A stretch of 64,000 nucleotides of DNA from Thermotomaculum hydrothermale (GCF_016592575.1 NZ_AP017470.1:186001-250000), one strand, 5' to 3'. Shown: positions 53,376 to 63,125, counted from the stretch's first letter. Numbers and translations: made by a program. Notes: a model not told the origin generated them from the letters alone.

Positions 53376-53949
53376 CAATAAGGGGTATATATTAACTGCT
53401 ACAATAGTAATGATTGTAATCCTCTCTATTTCAATGGCTTTAATTGCGGAAAAATGGACATATGTTGTAAAAAGGGAAAAAGAAAATGAACTTTTATTTA
53501 GAGGAGAGCAATACGCTCAGGCTATAAGAAGGTTTTATTTAACCCATAAAAGGTATCCCTTTGAGTTAAAAGAATTAATTGAAAGTAATCCAAGGTGTAT
53601 AAGAAGGCTTTACAGAGAGCCTTTTTCAAAGGATGGTAAATGGGGACTTATTTATTTGTCAGACCTGGCCAGCGGGAAAGTTTTTAAAAAAACAAATACT
53701 GCAGAAGAAGGAAACGGTAAGCAAACTTCAAACCCTAATCCTGTTCCAGTGGGACAAATATACAATAAATCAAGCCAGCCTATTATAACCGGGCAAATTG
53801 TAGGTGTATTTTCAAAGTCTAAAGACAGGCCTTATAAAGACTTTATGAAAGGGGATGTGTATTCAGATTGGAAGTTTATAGCCCCGGTAATAACCAGAAA
53901 CAAGAAAATAGAATTAAGGAGAGAGTCTGATGAAATTCAACGAAAATAA
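53362..53949 (+). CDS. Pseudopilin-like membrane protein
   Basis: About 195 residues from ATG 53362 or 53365; the frame is open a little further but a start there would overlap the GspG-like gene more. NKGYILTATIVMIVILSISMAL is a degenerate prepilin-like N terminus with no Glu at +5 (G|YILTATI). After the helix, FLTHKRYPFELKELIE matches the pseudopilin Y-P pattern, and a Pro/Asn-rich tail follows. It probably works with the previous gene. Whether it is processed is unclear. Confidence 0.75.
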   Translation: MMSGNNKGYILTATIVMIVILSISMALIAEKWTYVVKREKENELLFRGEQYAQAIRRFYLTHKRYPFELKELIESNPRCIRRLYREPFSKDGKWGLIYLSDLASGKVFKKTNTAEEGNGKQTSNPNPVPVGQIYNKSSQPIITGQIVGVFSKSKDRPYKDFMKGDVYSDWKFIAPVITRNKKIELRRESDEIQRK

Positions 53950-54223
53950 TTTAACGACTGCTTCCGAATGTTTAAAGGTGTTGTCCCATCCTCTGCGCTT
54001 AATGATACTTTTTTTAATTAAAGACCAATCTTTAAATGTTTCTTCAATTGAAAAGCTAACAGGGGCAACCCAGTCAAATGTATCACAGCACCTTGCAATA
54101 ATGAGGTATAACGGGATGGTTAAACAGGAGAAAAAAGGGAATGAGGTATATTATACTGTTGCTACAGAAAGACTTAAAAAATTGTTGGAATTAATCGGAG
54201 AATTACTCTGTGAAAAACATTAA
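53930..54223 (+). CDS. ArsR-family winged-helix regulator
   Basis: 97 residues, almost only the winged helix: LKVLSHPLRLMILFLI, the recognition helix TQSNVSQHLAIMRYNGMV and the wing KKGNEVYYTV. No Cys metal site typical of ArsR/SmtB is visible, apart from two Cys at the ends (ASECLK, LLCEKH). The ligand is unknown. It overlaps the pseudopilin gene by 20 bases and pgpA by 14, so it is expressed with them. Confidence 0.9.
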   Translation: MKFNENNLTTASECLKVLSHPLRLMILFLIKDQSLNVSSIEKLTGATQSNVSQHLAIMRYNGMVKQEKKGNEVYYTVATERLKKLLELIGELLCEKH

Positions 54224-54683
54224 CTATATTATTGCTACTTTCTTTTATTGCGGCTATTTTCCTTTTGCCCCCGGGACTTTTGCTTCTTTAGTTGCAGGTT
54301 TATTAGGTTATTTTATTCTTTTAGAGGCAAATTATTTAACTTTGGTAGCTGTTTTTTTCATTATTACCATTGCTGGTTTTTTAACATCAGGAATTATAGA
54401 AAATTACGAAAATAAAGAAGACCCTTCCATTGTGGTGATCGATGAGGCTTCAGGAATTTTGGTTTCAATGCTGATAGTTGGTTTTTTTTATGAGAACTAT
54501 TTTTTAAATTTTATTCTATCTTTTGTTTTTTTCAGGTTTTACGATATAACAAAATTTTTCCCTGTTAATAAAATGGAAAAAATAAAAGGTGGAAGTGGTA
54601 TAATGCTTGATGACATAGTGGCAGGAATAATGGCCGGTGTTTCGGTATTAATAATAGTTTTTATAGCGGGAAAGATAAAATGA
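54210..54683 (+). CDS. pgpA: Phosphatidylglycerophosphatase A
   Basis: 157 residues from GTG 54210. FPFAPGTFASLVAG at the start, DEASGILVSM and RFYDITKFFP with DDIVAGIMAG near the end match PgpA, with four membrane helices. It dephosphorylates phosphatidylglycerophosphate to phosphatidylglycerol in the inner membrane. It overlaps ribF by ATGA. Confidence 0.93.
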   Translation: MKNINYIIATFFYCGYFPFAPGTFASLVAGLLGYFILLEANYLTLVAVFFIITIAGFLTSGIIENYENKEDPSIVVIDEASGILVSMLIVGFFYENYFLNFILSFVFFRFYDITKFFPVNKMEKIKGGSGIMLDDIVAGIMAGVSVLIIVFIAGKIK

Positions 54684-55624
54684 AAACTTTTTTTCATAGA
54701 GAATCAGATTTTTCTTTAAATGCATCTGTGGTTACCATTGGGAATTTTGACGGGGTACATTTAGGGCATCAGAAGATTATTAACCTTGCTAAAGAAAGTG
54801 CTGAGAAAATGCAATTACCTCTTGTGGTTGTAAGTTTTGATCCACATCCGGGAAAGGTACTATACCCTGCAAATGCTCCTAAATTAATTAAAACGAGAAA
54901 ACAGAAGAGGGATTTGCTCAGAAAAATGGGGGTTGACTATTTTTATGTTATTAACTTTACCCCTTCTTTTGCTAAAAAATCCCCAGAGGAATTTGTTGAC
55001 GAGGTTTTAATAGATTCTTTGGGGGCAAAAAAGGTTTTTGTGGGATTTAACTTCGCATTTGGTAGAGATAGAAGCGGAGACCTCTCTTTTTTAAAAAAAC
55101 AGGGTGAAAAAAAAGGGTTTGATGTAATAGCGGTACCTCCTGTTAAAGTTGATGGAGAGATTGTTTCAAGTTCCTTAATCAGAAAACTGCTTGAAGAGGG
55201 TATGGTTAAGAAAGCAAATAAGTTTTTAGGAAGGCATTATTATCTTGAAGGGATTGTAATCCATGGGGAACAAAGGGGGAGAAAAATAGGTTTCCCAACT
55301 GCTAATATTATTACTGAAAATGAACTTGTTCCCAGATTAGGGGTTTATGCTTCATACACAAAACTAAACAGTATAAATTATCCCAGCATTACAAATATTG
55401 GCTATAAACCAACCTTTGGAAGTGAAAAGATTATTGTTGAAACATATATATTTGATTTTGACAGAGAAATTTATGGGGAACTAATAGAGGTAAAGTTTGT
55501 GGATTTCATAAGGCCTGAAAAGAAATTTTCAGGGGTTGATGAACTTGTAAAAGAGATAAAAGCGAATTGTGAACAGTGTAAAAACATTCTAAAAAGAAAT
55601 GGATTTTTAGAAAAATTAATTTAG
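54680..55624 (+). CDS. ribF: Bifunctional riboflavin kinase/FAD synthetase
   Basis: 314 residues, full length. The N-terminal FAD synthetase domain has TIGNFDGVHLGHQKII and SSSLIRKLLEEG; the C-terminal kinase domain has RGRKIGFPTANI, LGVYASY and NIGYKPTFG. It makes FMN and FAD from riboflavin. There is no FMN riboswitch in front; the gene is coupled to pgpA. Confidence 0.97.
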   Translation: MKTFFHRESDFSLNASVVTIGNFDGVHLGHQKIINLAKESAEKMQLPLVVVSFDPHPGKVLYPANAPKLIKTRKQKRDLLRKMGVDYFYVINFTPSFAKKSPEEFVDEVLIDSLGAKKVFVGFNFAFGRDRSGDLSFLKKQGEKKGFDVIAVPPVKVDGEIVSSSLIRKLLEEGMVKKANKFLGRHYYLEGIVIHGEQRGRKIGFPTANIITENELVPRLGVYASYTKLNSINYPSITNIGYKPTFGSEKIIVETYIFDFDREIYGELIEVKFVDFIRPEKKFSGVDELVKEIKANCEQCKNILKRNGFLEKLI

Positions 55625-55650
55625 AAGAAACTTTTTTTTATATAAAATGC

Positions 55651-55679
55651 TTGATTTAACTTTTTTAAACTATTACAAT
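55651..55679 (+). promoter_or_regulatory. Promoter of the LysM gene
   Basis: TTGATT at 55651-55656 and TACAAT at 55674-55679, 17-bp spacer; ribosome site TAGGAGTGG before ATG 55714. Confidence 0.65.
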
Positions 55680-55713
55680 TAAGACAAGAATTTTACTTTT
55701 TAGGAGTGGATTT

Positions 55714-56838
55714 ATGAAAATTAGAAAAAAAGTTTTATTTTTTGCAATGTTTCTAATGATTTTTGCCGGTATGTCTTATGCTGAGATTACAGTTGAAAAG
55801 CATTGGACTCCGTATAATCCTCCTACATCATATCCAGATGGCACAAAAGTATACATAATTGTTAAAGGAGATACACTCTGGGACCTTGCAGGGAAGTTTT
55901 TTAATAACCCCTATCTCTGGCCAAAGATCTGGGAAAAGAATAAATATATAACAGACCCACACTGGATTTATCCGGGAGACCCTCTTGTAATAGAAGAAGT
56001 AGAAACAGTTAAAGAAGCAAAAGCGGAGACTCAGCCGGAGCAGGAAGTAAAAGAGTTTCAGGAAGAAAAAGAAGAAAAGGTTGAAGAACCCACACATAAA
56101 GAAATACAACAGGTAAATTCAAAAGAAGAGGCTAAAGTAACTGAATCAGCTACAGTAGCAGATATAAAAAATGCTATGTATTCGATTACTGTTGACTCTC
56201 CAAAAGACTATGAAGCTAAAAGCTTTAACGGAGTTGTTGTAGAGGGAGATGAAGACGAACAACTTACATTTGCTGTACCTGATGTTATTTATGCAAAAGA
56301 ATTTGCAGACGGGAAATTAGTTGCAAATGAAACTTATGCAGTTGTTAGACCTGAAAAAGTGGTTAAAGTTGAGAAAGATAAGTATGTTGTTATACTCCAG
56401 AGGCTTGCAGATGTTAAAGTTCTCTGCGTAAACGATGGCATTGCAACAGCAAAATTTATTTACTCTTCCCATCCTGTTGAGAGGGGAGATTTTCTTGTTA
56501 AATTAGAGTATGAACCTATTCCTTTAATGGTGGATTATAAACCAAAAACAGGGGATTGCCAGATTCCTGACAGGGCAAAGATGTTGAAAATATACATGGC
56601 GAAAGATAAGGCCTACCATGCAGGCCAGGGCTCTACGGTTGTTATTGAAGGGGGAGAAAAAGGCGGACTTAACGCAGGGGATATTGTACAGTTTTTTAGA
56701 AAATTAAAACATATTGACAGATATATCTATCTTGGAGAAGGAGTTGTTCTATTTTCCAATGATTACACCTCAACTGTTAAGGTTGTTTATTCAGAAAAAG
56801 AAATGCCTGTTGAGGAAACAGTAGCTGTAAAAAGGTAA
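55714..56838 (+). CDS. Secreted LysM-domain protein
   Basis: 374 residues. Signal peptide (KKVLFFAMFLMIFAGMSYA). A LysM domain at about 45-92 (VKGDTLWDLAGKFFNNP, WIYPGDPLVI) should bind peptidoglycan. A Glu/Lys-rich linker (95-145) leads to a 230-residue C-terminal domain of beta strands that I do not recognise, with PVERGDFLV and LNAGDIVQFFRK. The layout is that of periplasmic cell-wall anchor proteins seen in several Gram-negative phyla. Confidence 0.85.
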   Translation: MKIRKKVLFFAMFLMIFAGMSYAEITVEKHWTPYNPPTSYPDGTKVYIIVKGDTLWDLAGKFFNNPYLWPKIWEKNKYITDPHWIYPGDPLVIEEVETVKEAKAETQPEQEVKEFQEEKEEKVEEPTHKEIQQVNSKEEAKVTESATVADIKNAMYSITVDSPKDYEAKSFNGVVVEGDEDEQLTFAVPDVIYAKEFADGKLVANETYAVVRPEKVVKVEKDKYVVILQRLADVKVLCVNDGIATAKFIYSSHPVERGDFLVKLEYEPIPLMVDYKPKTGDCQIPDRAKMLKIYMAKDKAYHAGQGSTVVIEGGEKGGLNAGDIVQFFRKLKHIDRYIYLGEGVVLFSNDYTSTVKVVYSEKEMPVEETVAVKR

Positions 56839-56842
56839 GAAA

Positions 56843-57229
56843 ATGAAAATTCTATACATTGGGGCAGCGATAATTGCTGCCCTTTTTATTTTGAAAATAA
56901 TTCTTCAAATTGTCATATTAAAAAAGGCAAAAAAAAATGTTGGTGTAAAGCTCTCAGATATTTTGCCTGATTTCAGAGGGAAAGACTTTTTTGTATATCT
57001 TTATTCTCCATCGTGTACACCGTGTATTCGCTTAACCCCTCATATAAAAAATTTGATTTCTAAAGGTGTTAGAGGGAAGATGGTTGATGTGACTAAAAAT
57101 ATGGAAGTTGCAAGAAAATTAGGTATTATGGCAACTCCATCTGTTGTTATTGTGAAAGATGGGTATATTAAAGATATTTTAATGGGACTAATAAAGCCTG
57201 AAGATATTGAAAAACAATTAAATCAATGA
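56843..57229 (+). CDS. Membrane-anchored thioredoxin-like protein
   Basis: 128 residues. One N-terminal helix (YIGAAIIAALFILKIILQIVI in part) and a thioredoxin fold with YSPSCTPCIRLTP as the CxxC site and MATPSVVIV holding the cis-proline. By the positive-inside rule the KKAKK after the helix leaves the domain in the cytoplasm, so a reducing role is likely; not certain. It overlaps the next gene by ATGA. Confidence 0.85.
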   Translation: MKILYIGAAIIAALFILKIILQIVILKKAKKNVGVKLSDILPDFRGKDFFVYLYSPSCTPCIRLTPHIKNLISKGVRGKMVDVTKNMEVARKLGIMATPSVVIVKDGYIKDILMGLIKPEDIEKQLNQ

Positions 57230-59826
57230 AAATCATAACCTCTCATATAAACTTAGATTTTGATGGATACGCCGCTTGCTGTTTGTTATCTCTGTTTTTT
57301 AAAGATTACTCTATTGTTTTTCCCGGTTCCAAGGAAGACAAAGTCAATGATTTTGTAAAAAAAAACAAAGATTGGCTTCCTGAAGAAAAAAAGCTGTCTG
57401 AAATTAGAGAAAAGGAACTTAAATCTGCTGTTATTGTTGATACCTCTGCCTGTAACAGGTTAGGGGAATTGTGTGATAAAGTAAAAAAAGTTAGCAAAAA
57501 CAAGCTGTTTGTTTTTGATCATCATGTCAAAAATGCCCAGAAAATGTTTTTAAATGCTGAAAATAATTTTATACGAAGAAGAGGTTCATCTACGTCAATT
57601 GTTGTTGATTTTCTAAAAGAAAACAATGTTGATATTCCAGAAAAGTTTGCGACTCTTGGAATTATTGGCATTTATGAAGATACAGATTTTCTCTCATTTG
57701 CAGAAACCACTCCTGAAGATATTGAGGCAGTTGCTTACCTTTTAAGATGCGGGGGGAATTTGACTGAGGTTGCAAGAGTGTTAAAGACTCCATTGAACAA
57801 AAAGCAGGTTGAGCTATTAAACAGAATTATTACAGAGATGGAAAGGTTAAGAATAAAGGGGAGAGATATTGCTATTGTGCAATTATCCCTTAACTCTTAT
57901 TTTTCAGATGTGTCAACTGTTATTCATAGAGTTATGGAGTTAGAGGCTATTGAGTTATTTATAGCTATTATCCAGATGGAGAAAAAGATTTATCTTATAG
58001 TTAAAAACAACTACCGTGATATAGATTTGCAAATACTCTTTAAAAATATAGCAGGAGGGCATAAAAATGTAATCTCCAAAGTCTTTAAAGACAAAACAGT
58101 ATTTGAAGTGAGAAATTTTGTAGAAGAGGTGCTTCAAAACATTCCTCCCTTAACAAGATGCGAGGATATACTTTCTGTTCCAATTGCAGTTTTAAGTGAA
58201 AATACAAGTGTTAAAGAAGCTTTTGATGTGTTTAACCGAACAAAAGTAAATTCTCTTCCGGTTGTTAATGAAATAGGGGATTACACTGGTTATATTTTAA
58301 GACAGGATATAGATTATGCAATTTCAAAGCAACTTGAAAGTTACCCTATTGCTCACTTTGCTATAAGGGATGTAATAAGGGTAAGTGCTGATGATGATAT
58401 TGAAAGTGTAAAAAAACTGTTTCTTGAAAAGGGGATAAAACTTGTTTTTGTTGAAAAAAATGGAAAAGTTAAGGGAATAATAACCAGAACGGCTGCACTT
58501 AAACACTTTGCGGTTGTGAAAGATGTAGGTGGTGAAGTTTCAATAAATTTAAAGGACAGGTTAAAAGAAAACCTGCCCGACAATATTTATTCAATACTTG
58601 AAACAGCCTCAGATTTGGCAGAGGAAAAGGGTGTTGAATTGTATATTGTTGGCGGTTTTGTTAGGGATTTACTCTTAAAAAAGAAGAATTACGATCTTGA
58701 TTTAGTTGTTTCGGAAGATGGAATGGAGTTTGGAAAAGCCCTTGCAAAAAAATTGGGTGGCAGGGTAAAGACTCATGAAAAATTTAATACAGCAGTTGTT
58801 ATCTTGGAGAATGATTTAAGAGTAGATGTTGCCACTTTGAGGTTTGAGTATTATGAATTACCCGGTGATTTGCCCAAAGTTACCCCCGGAAATCTCTTTC
58901 ATGACCTTTATCGAAGGGATTTTACAATTAATGCGATGGCAATTTGTTTAAATAGAAAAAGATTTGGTGATTTAATAGATTACTTTAACGGAAAAAGAGA
59001 TTTAAAAGATAGAATTATAAGGGTATTGCATTCTTTAAGTTTTATAGATGACCCTACAAGAATTTTAAGAGCATTGCGGTTTAAGCACAGGTTCCAGTTT
59101 AAAATAGGTAAAACTACTGAAAGCTTAATGTTGTCTGCCGCTAATCTAAATATATTTGAAAGAATAACAGGGATAAGATACTTAAAAGAGTTTAAGCAAT
59201 TGTTTGCTGAGAGAAATGCTTCTTTTATACTGGATGATTTTGAAAAGTATGGTTGTCTTAAATTTTTTGGAGATAAAATCTCTATTGACCACTACATTAA
59301 ACAGATAGCGTTAAACATTGATTCAGTTTTAACCTGGTACAAGCTTTTGTATAAAAACTCTGCTGAAGATTGGCTATTGTATCTGATGGCGATATTGATT
59401 CATTCTAAAAGAGATGAAAGGCTTAAAATTGCTGAAAAGCTAACCCTTAAAAAAAGGGCAAAGAATATACTTTTGAATTACAAGGCTTTTTTAAGAGAAT
59501 ATTCAATCTTCGCAAAATGGCAGGATAGAAAATTGTCTGAGTATTATCACTTTTTCAAAGGGGTTGAAATAGAGATTCTTCTCTTTGCCATAGCATTTTT
59601 TGATGATGAAAAATACAGGAAGAATATAAGTCTCTACATAGACAAGTATATGGACTTTAAATTATATGTTAGTGGCAAAGATGTTATAAAGTTTGGTATC
59701 AAAGAGGGAAGAGAGATAAAGAAAATTCTTGATAGAGTGATTTCAGAGGCAATTGATTACCATATAACTTCAAAGAAAGAGCAAATTGAAATTTTAAATA
59801 GGGTAATTTCTTCTTTTAAACCCTGA
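57226..59826 (+). CDS. DHH-CBS-poly(A) polymerase/CCA-adding fusion protein
   Basis: 866 residues in three blocks. Residues 1-300: DHH/DHHA1 phosphoesterase (SHINLDFDGYAA, VDTSAC, DHHVKN, the last being the DHH motif). About 310-440: two CBS domains (VKEAFDVFNRTKVNSLPVV, GIITRT). About 465-866: class II nucleotidyltransferase head and neck (LYIVGGFVRDLLL, YDLDLVVSEDG, RRDFTINAMA, RILRALRFK). The fusion occurs in several anaerobic phyla and is either a CCA-adding enzyme with a nucleotide-sensing front or a poly(A)/A-adding enzyme. The DHH part may degrade short RNA or a dinucleotide signal. Confidence 0.9.
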   Translation: MKIITSHINLDFDGYAACCLLSLFFKDYSIVFPGSKEDKVNDFVKKNKDWLPEEKKLSEIREKELKSAVIVDTSACNRLGELCDKVKKVSKNKLFVFDHHVKNAQKMFLNAENNFIRRRGSSTSIVVDFLKENNVDIPEKFATLGIIGIYEDTDFLSFAETTPEDIEAVAYLLRCGGNLTEVARVLKTPLNKKQVELLNRIITEMERLRIKGRDIAIVQLSLNSYFSDVSTVIHRVMELEAIELFIAIIQMEKKIYLIVKNNYRDIDLQILFKNIAGGHKNVISKVFKDKTVFEVRNFVEEVLQNIPPLTRCEDILSVPIAVLSENTSVKEAFDVFNRTKVNSLPVVNEIGDYTGYILRQDIDYAISKQLESYPIAHFAIRDVIRVSADDDIESVKKLFLEKGIKLVFVEKNGKVKGIITRTAALKHFAVVKDVGGEVSINLKDRLKENLPDNIYSILETASDLAEEKGVELYIVGGFVRDLLLKKKNYDLDLVVSEDGMEFGKALAKKLGGRVKTHEKFNTAVVILENDLRVDVATLRFEYYELPGDLPKVTPGNLFHDLYRRDFTINAMAICLNRKRFGDLIDYFNGKRDLKDRIIRVLHSLSFIDDPTRILRALRFKHRFQFKIGKTTESLMLSAANLNIFERITGIRYLKEFKQLFAERNASFILDDFEKYGCLKFFGDKISIDHYIKQIALNIDSVLTWYKLLYKNSAEDWLLYLMAILIHSKRDERLKIAEKLTLKKRAKNILLNYKAFLREYSIFAKWQDRKLSEYYHFFKGVEIEILLFAIAFFDDEKYRKNISLYIDKYMDFKLYVSGKDVIKFGIKEGREIKKILDRVISEAIDYHITSKKEQIEILNRVISSFKP

Positions 59827-59863
59827 TTTGTTAATTAGTCTTTAAATTACCCTAAAATTTATC

Positions 59864-59869
59864 TATAAT
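59864..59869 (+). promoter_or_regulatory. Candidate -10 box before adenosine deaminase
   Basis: A perfect TATAAT 25 bases before the ATG at 59894; the -35 region (TTTAAA near 59841) is weak. Confidence 0.4.
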
Positions 59870-59893
59870 CTTTTAAAAGATGAGGGAGGTTCT

Positions 59894-60988
59894 ATGACAG
59901 AAGAAAAATTACAGCAGGAAATAGGGAAAGAGTATGTTTTTCCTAAAAAAGATGATAACAAACCTGTTACCGAAGAAATTATAAAAAAATTACCTAAGGT
60001 TGAACTTCATTGTCATTTAGATGGCAGTATGCGTGTGGAGACAATTCTTGAAGAGGCTGAAAGACAAAAGGTTAAACTGCCTGCAGACAATCCAGATAAA
60101 TTAAAAAAGATGGTGCAGCCAGGTTTTGATTGTAAAAGCCTTGTTGACTACCTTAAAGCGTTTGATATTACCTTAAGCGTTTTGCAGGAAGAAGAGGCGT
60201 TATACAGGGCTGCGTACGAATTGATTGAGGATGTTGCTAAAGAGAATGTTAAATACATTGAGGTAAGGTATTCCCCTATACTTCATCAAAAAAAAGGTTT
60301 AGGGCTTGTTGACATTTTAGAAGCTGTCTTACAGGGATTAAAACAGGGTGAGAGGGATTTTGGTGTTAAGTCTGGAGTTATAATATGTGGAATAAGAAAC
60401 ATAGACCCAAAGTACTCAATGAAATTGGCAGAACTTTCTGTTGCGTACAAAAACAAAGGGGTGGTAGCTTTTGACCTTGCTGGAGCAGAAGAAGATTACC
60501 CGGCAAAAGAGCATAGAGAGGCTTTCCAGCTTGTTTTGAAAAACAACCTTAATTCAACAACCCATGCAGGAGAGGCTTATGGCCCTGAATCTATCCATCA
60601 GGCAATACATTACTGTGGAGCTCACAGAATAGGACACGGCACAAGGCTGTTTGAAAATGGGGATTTATTAAATTATGTTAATGACCACAGGATTCCTTTG
60701 GAAATATGCATATCTTCAAATATTCAAACAAAGGCTGTTAAGAGGTTTGAAGACCATCCTGTAAGGCTTTACTATGATTTAGGTTTAAGAATAACCTTAA
60801 ATACTGACAACAGGCTTGTGTCTGACACAACATTGACAAAAGAATTTATGATTGCCCACGAATACTATGGCTTTACCCTTGAAGAGATAAAAGACATTAT
60901 TATTCAAAGTTTTAAATCTGCTTTTATCCCTTATCGGGAAAAAAGAGACATGCTCAGAAAAGTAATAAAAGAATTAGAAAAGTTTTAG
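59894..60988 (+). CDS. add: Adenosine deaminase
   Basis: 364 residues. Zinc and catalytic residues are those of the family: ELHCHLDGSM (HxH), THAGEAYGP (HAGE, catalytic Glu), GHGTRLF and LNTDNRLVS (final Asp pair motif TDN). It converts adenosine to inosine in the cytoplasm. A 30-residue polar extension precedes the usual start. RBS GAGGGAGG. The adenine deaminase branch is less likely given HCHLDGSM. Confidence 0.92.
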   Translation: MTEEKLQQEIGKEYVFPKKDDNKPVTEEIIKKLPKVELHCHLDGSMRVETILEEAERQKVKLPADNPDKLKKMVQPGFDCKSLVDYLKAFDITLSVLQEEEALYRAAYELIEDVAKENVKYIEVRYSPILHQKKGLGLVDILEAVLQGLKQGERDFGVKSGVIICGIRNIDPKYSMKLAELSVAYKNKGVVAFDLAGAEEDYPAKEHREAFQLVLKNNLNSTTHAGEAYGPESIHQAIHYCGAHRIGHGTRLFENGDLLNYVNDHRIPLEICISSNIQTKAVKRFEDHPVRLYYDLGLRITLNTDNRLVSDTTLTKEFMIAHEYYGFTLEEIKDIIIQSFKSAFIPYREKRDMLRKVIKELEKF

Positions 60989-61000
60989 TCTTTTAAAATA

Positions 61001-61009
61001 TGCTATAAT
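61001..61009 (+). promoter_or_regulatory. Extended -10 promoter of sucCD-kor
   Basis: TGCTATAAT: TG extension plus a perfect TATAAT (61004-61009). Transcription would start about 61016, just before a hairpin. Confidence 0.6.
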
Positions 61010-61023
61010 TTTATGAAAAATTT

Positions 61024-61043
61024 TTTTGTGGGAAACCACAAAA
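61024..61043 (+). promoter_or_regulatory. 5'-leader hairpin of sucC with GAAA tetraloop
   Basis: TTTTGTGG (61024-61031), GAAA loop, CCACAAAA (61036-61043): a perfect 8-bp stem with a GNRA loop close to the predicted 5' end. It may protect the mRNA. No T tract, so it is not a terminator. Confidence 0.6.
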
Positions 61044-61062
61044 CCAAAAGTGGGAGGTTGTT

Positions 61063-62229
61063 TTGAAAATCCACGAGTATCAAGCTAAGGCGATTTTAAG
61101 AGAGTTCGGAGTGCCTACTCCTAAGGGTGAAGTTGCCTTTACCCCTGAGGAGGCTAAGGCAATTGCGGAGAAGTTAGGCGGTGGCCTGTGCGTTATAAAA
61201 GCCCAGATACATGCCGGAGGAAGGGGAAAAGGTGGCGGAGTTAAATTAGCCAAAAACCCTGATGAGGCATATGAAATAGCAAAACAAATGATTGGTATGA
61301 CCCTTGTTACCCACCAGACTGGACCAGAAGGTAAAAAGGTTCATAAAGTTCTTGTTGAGCAGGGATTAAACATTGAAAAGGAATTATATGTAGGTATTGT
61401 TGTCGACAGGGGAACAGGGAAACCTGTTGTAATGGCTTCAACTGAAGGTGGAGTTGAGATTGAAGAAGTTGCTGCTAAAACCCCTGAAAAGATTTTGAAA
61501 GAGTTTGTTGACCCCTCAATAGGTCTTGCTGCTTTTCAGGCAAGAAAGCTTGCGTATGGCTTAAACCTTACTGGCGATGTTGCCAAAAAAGCGGTTAAGT
61601 TTTTTATGGCGCTCTACAAAGCTTTTGAAGCAAAAGATGCGTCTCTTGCAGAAATTAATCCCCTTGTTATTACAAAAGAGGGAGATGTTCTTGCACTGGA
61701 CGCAAAGATGAATTTTGATGATAACGCTTTGTTCAGACACCCTGAAATTGTTGAATTAAGGGATATTTCAGAGGAAAACGAATACGAAGTTGAAGCATCC
61801 AAGTATGATTTAAACTTTATTAAATTAGACGGTAATGTCGGTTGCATGGTAAACGGTGCTGGTCTTGCTATGGCAACAATGGATATTATTAAACTTGCTG
61901 GTGCTGAGCCTGCAAACTTTCTTGATGTAGGTGGTGCTGCTAATACTGAGAGGGTGTCAAACGCATTCAGACTTATCCTTTCAGACCCCAAGGTTGAGGC
62001 AGTTTTAATAAACATCTTTGGCGGAATTGTTAGGTGCGACATGGTTGCAGAGGGTATTGTCCAGGCAGCCAAGAATGTTGGTGTAAATGTTCCAATAGTT
62101 ATAAGGCTTCAGGGTACAAACGCAGAACAGGGTGCTGAAATTCTTAAAAATTCAGGCCTTAACTTTGAAGTTGCAACAGGTTTGAAAGAGGCTGCCGAAA
62201 AGGTTGCCGCCATTGTTAACGGAAAGTAA
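61063..62229 (+). CDS. sucC: Succinyl-CoA synthetase beta subunit
   Basis: 388 residues from TTG 61063 with GGGAGG upstream. ATP-grasp protein starting [42 protein letters not shown] and [13 protein letters not shown] are diagnostic. With SucD it interconverts succinyl-CoA and succinate with nucleotide triphosphate. Followed by sucD after 12 bases and by the kor genes, it could work in the oxidative or reductive TCA direction. Confidence 0.97.
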   Translation: MKIHEYQAKAILREFGVPTPKGEVAFTPEEAKAIAEKLGGGLCVIKAQIHAGGRGKGGGVKLAKNPDEAYEIAKQMIGMTLVTHQTGPEGKKVHKVLVEQGLNIEKELYVGIVVDRGTGKPVVMASTEGGVEIEEVAAKTPEKILKEFVDPSIGLAAFQARKLAYGLNLTGDVAKKAVKFFMALYKAFEAKDASLAEINPLVITKEGDVLALDAKMNFDDNALFRHPEIVELRDISEENEYEVEASKYDLNFIKLDGNVGCMVNGAGLAMATMDIIKLAGAEPANFLDVGGAANTERVSNAFRLILSDPKVEAVLINIFGGIVRCDMVAEGIVQAAKNVGVNVPIVIRLQGTNAEQGAEILKNSGLNFEVATGLKEAAEKVAAIVNGK

Positions 62230-62241
62230 TGGAGGGATAAA

Positions 62242-63114
62242 ATGGCTGTCCTTGTAAATAAAGATTCAAGAGTTTTGGTTCAGGGGATTACAGGTAAAGA
62301 GGGAAGATTCCACACTGCTCAGTGTATTGCTTATGGAACAAAGGTTGTTGCTGGTGTTACTCCAGGGAAGGCAGGAGAAACTGTTGAAGGAGTTCCAGTA
62401 TTCAATACTGTTGCTGAAGCGAGAAAGCAAACTGGGGCAAATGTATCATTAATTTTTGTTCCCCCTGCATTTGCTGCAGACGCTATTATGGAAGCAGCTG
62501 ATGCTGGAATGGAATTGATTGTTTGCATTACTGAGGGAATTCCTGTTCTTGATATGGTAAAGGTAAAAAATTATTTAAAGGATAAAACTTCAAGGCTTAT
62601 AGGCCCAAACTGTCCTGGTATTATCACACCAGAAGAGGCAAAAATAGGCATTATGCCAGGTTTTATCCATAAAAAGGGTTCTATAGGTGTTGTTTCAAGA
62701 AGTGGAACCTTGACTTATGAGGCTGTTTATCAGTTAACAGAAAGAGGGCTTGGCCAGTCAACCTGTATTGGTATTGGTGGAGACCCTGTTAATGGTACAA
62801 ACTTTGTTGATGCACTTAAACTCTTTCAGGAAGACCCTGAAACTGAAGGCATTGTAATGATAGGCGAAATCGGTGGAACAGCGGAAGAAGAGGCTGCTGA
62901 ATATATAAAACAGCATGTAACAAAGCCTGTTGTCTCATTTATTGCAGGCCAGACAGCGCCTAAGGGCAAGAGAATGGGACATGCAGGGGCTATTATCGCA
63001 GGCGGTAAAGGAACAGCCAAAGAAAAGATGGAAGCACTTGCAAATGCAGGCGTCCATGTTGTAAAAAGCCCTGCAGAGATAGGCGAGACAATGCTGAAAG
63101 CATTGAAGAAATAA
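62242..63114 (+). CDS. sucD: Succinyl-CoA synthetase alpha subunit
   Basis: 290 residues. [18 protein letters not shown] is the CoA-binding start; [10 protein letters not shown] and the phospho-His region [17 protein letters not shown] complete the signature. It forms the active site His with SucC. The tail is standard length. Confidence 0.97.
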   Translation: MAVLVNKDSRVLVQGITGKEGRFHTAQCIAYGTKVVAGVTPGKAGETVEGVPVFNTVAEARKQTGANVSLIFVPPAFAADAIMEAADAGMELIVCITEGIPVLDMVKVKNYLKDKTSRLIGPNCPGIITPEEAKIGIMPGFIHKKGSIGVVSRSGTLTYEAVYQLTERGLGQSTCIGIGGDPVNGTNFVDALKLFQEDPETEGIVMIGEIGGTAEEEAAEYIKQHVTKPVVSFIAGQTAPKGKRMGHAGAIIAGGKGTAKEKMEALANAGVHVVKSPAEIGETMLKALKK

Positions 63115-63125
63115 GGAGTTTAACA

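Noticed and set aside
61614-62072. 152-codon minus-strand frame opposite sucC
   Set aside because: Shadow of a strongly conserved gene; no ribosome site or recognisable motif.
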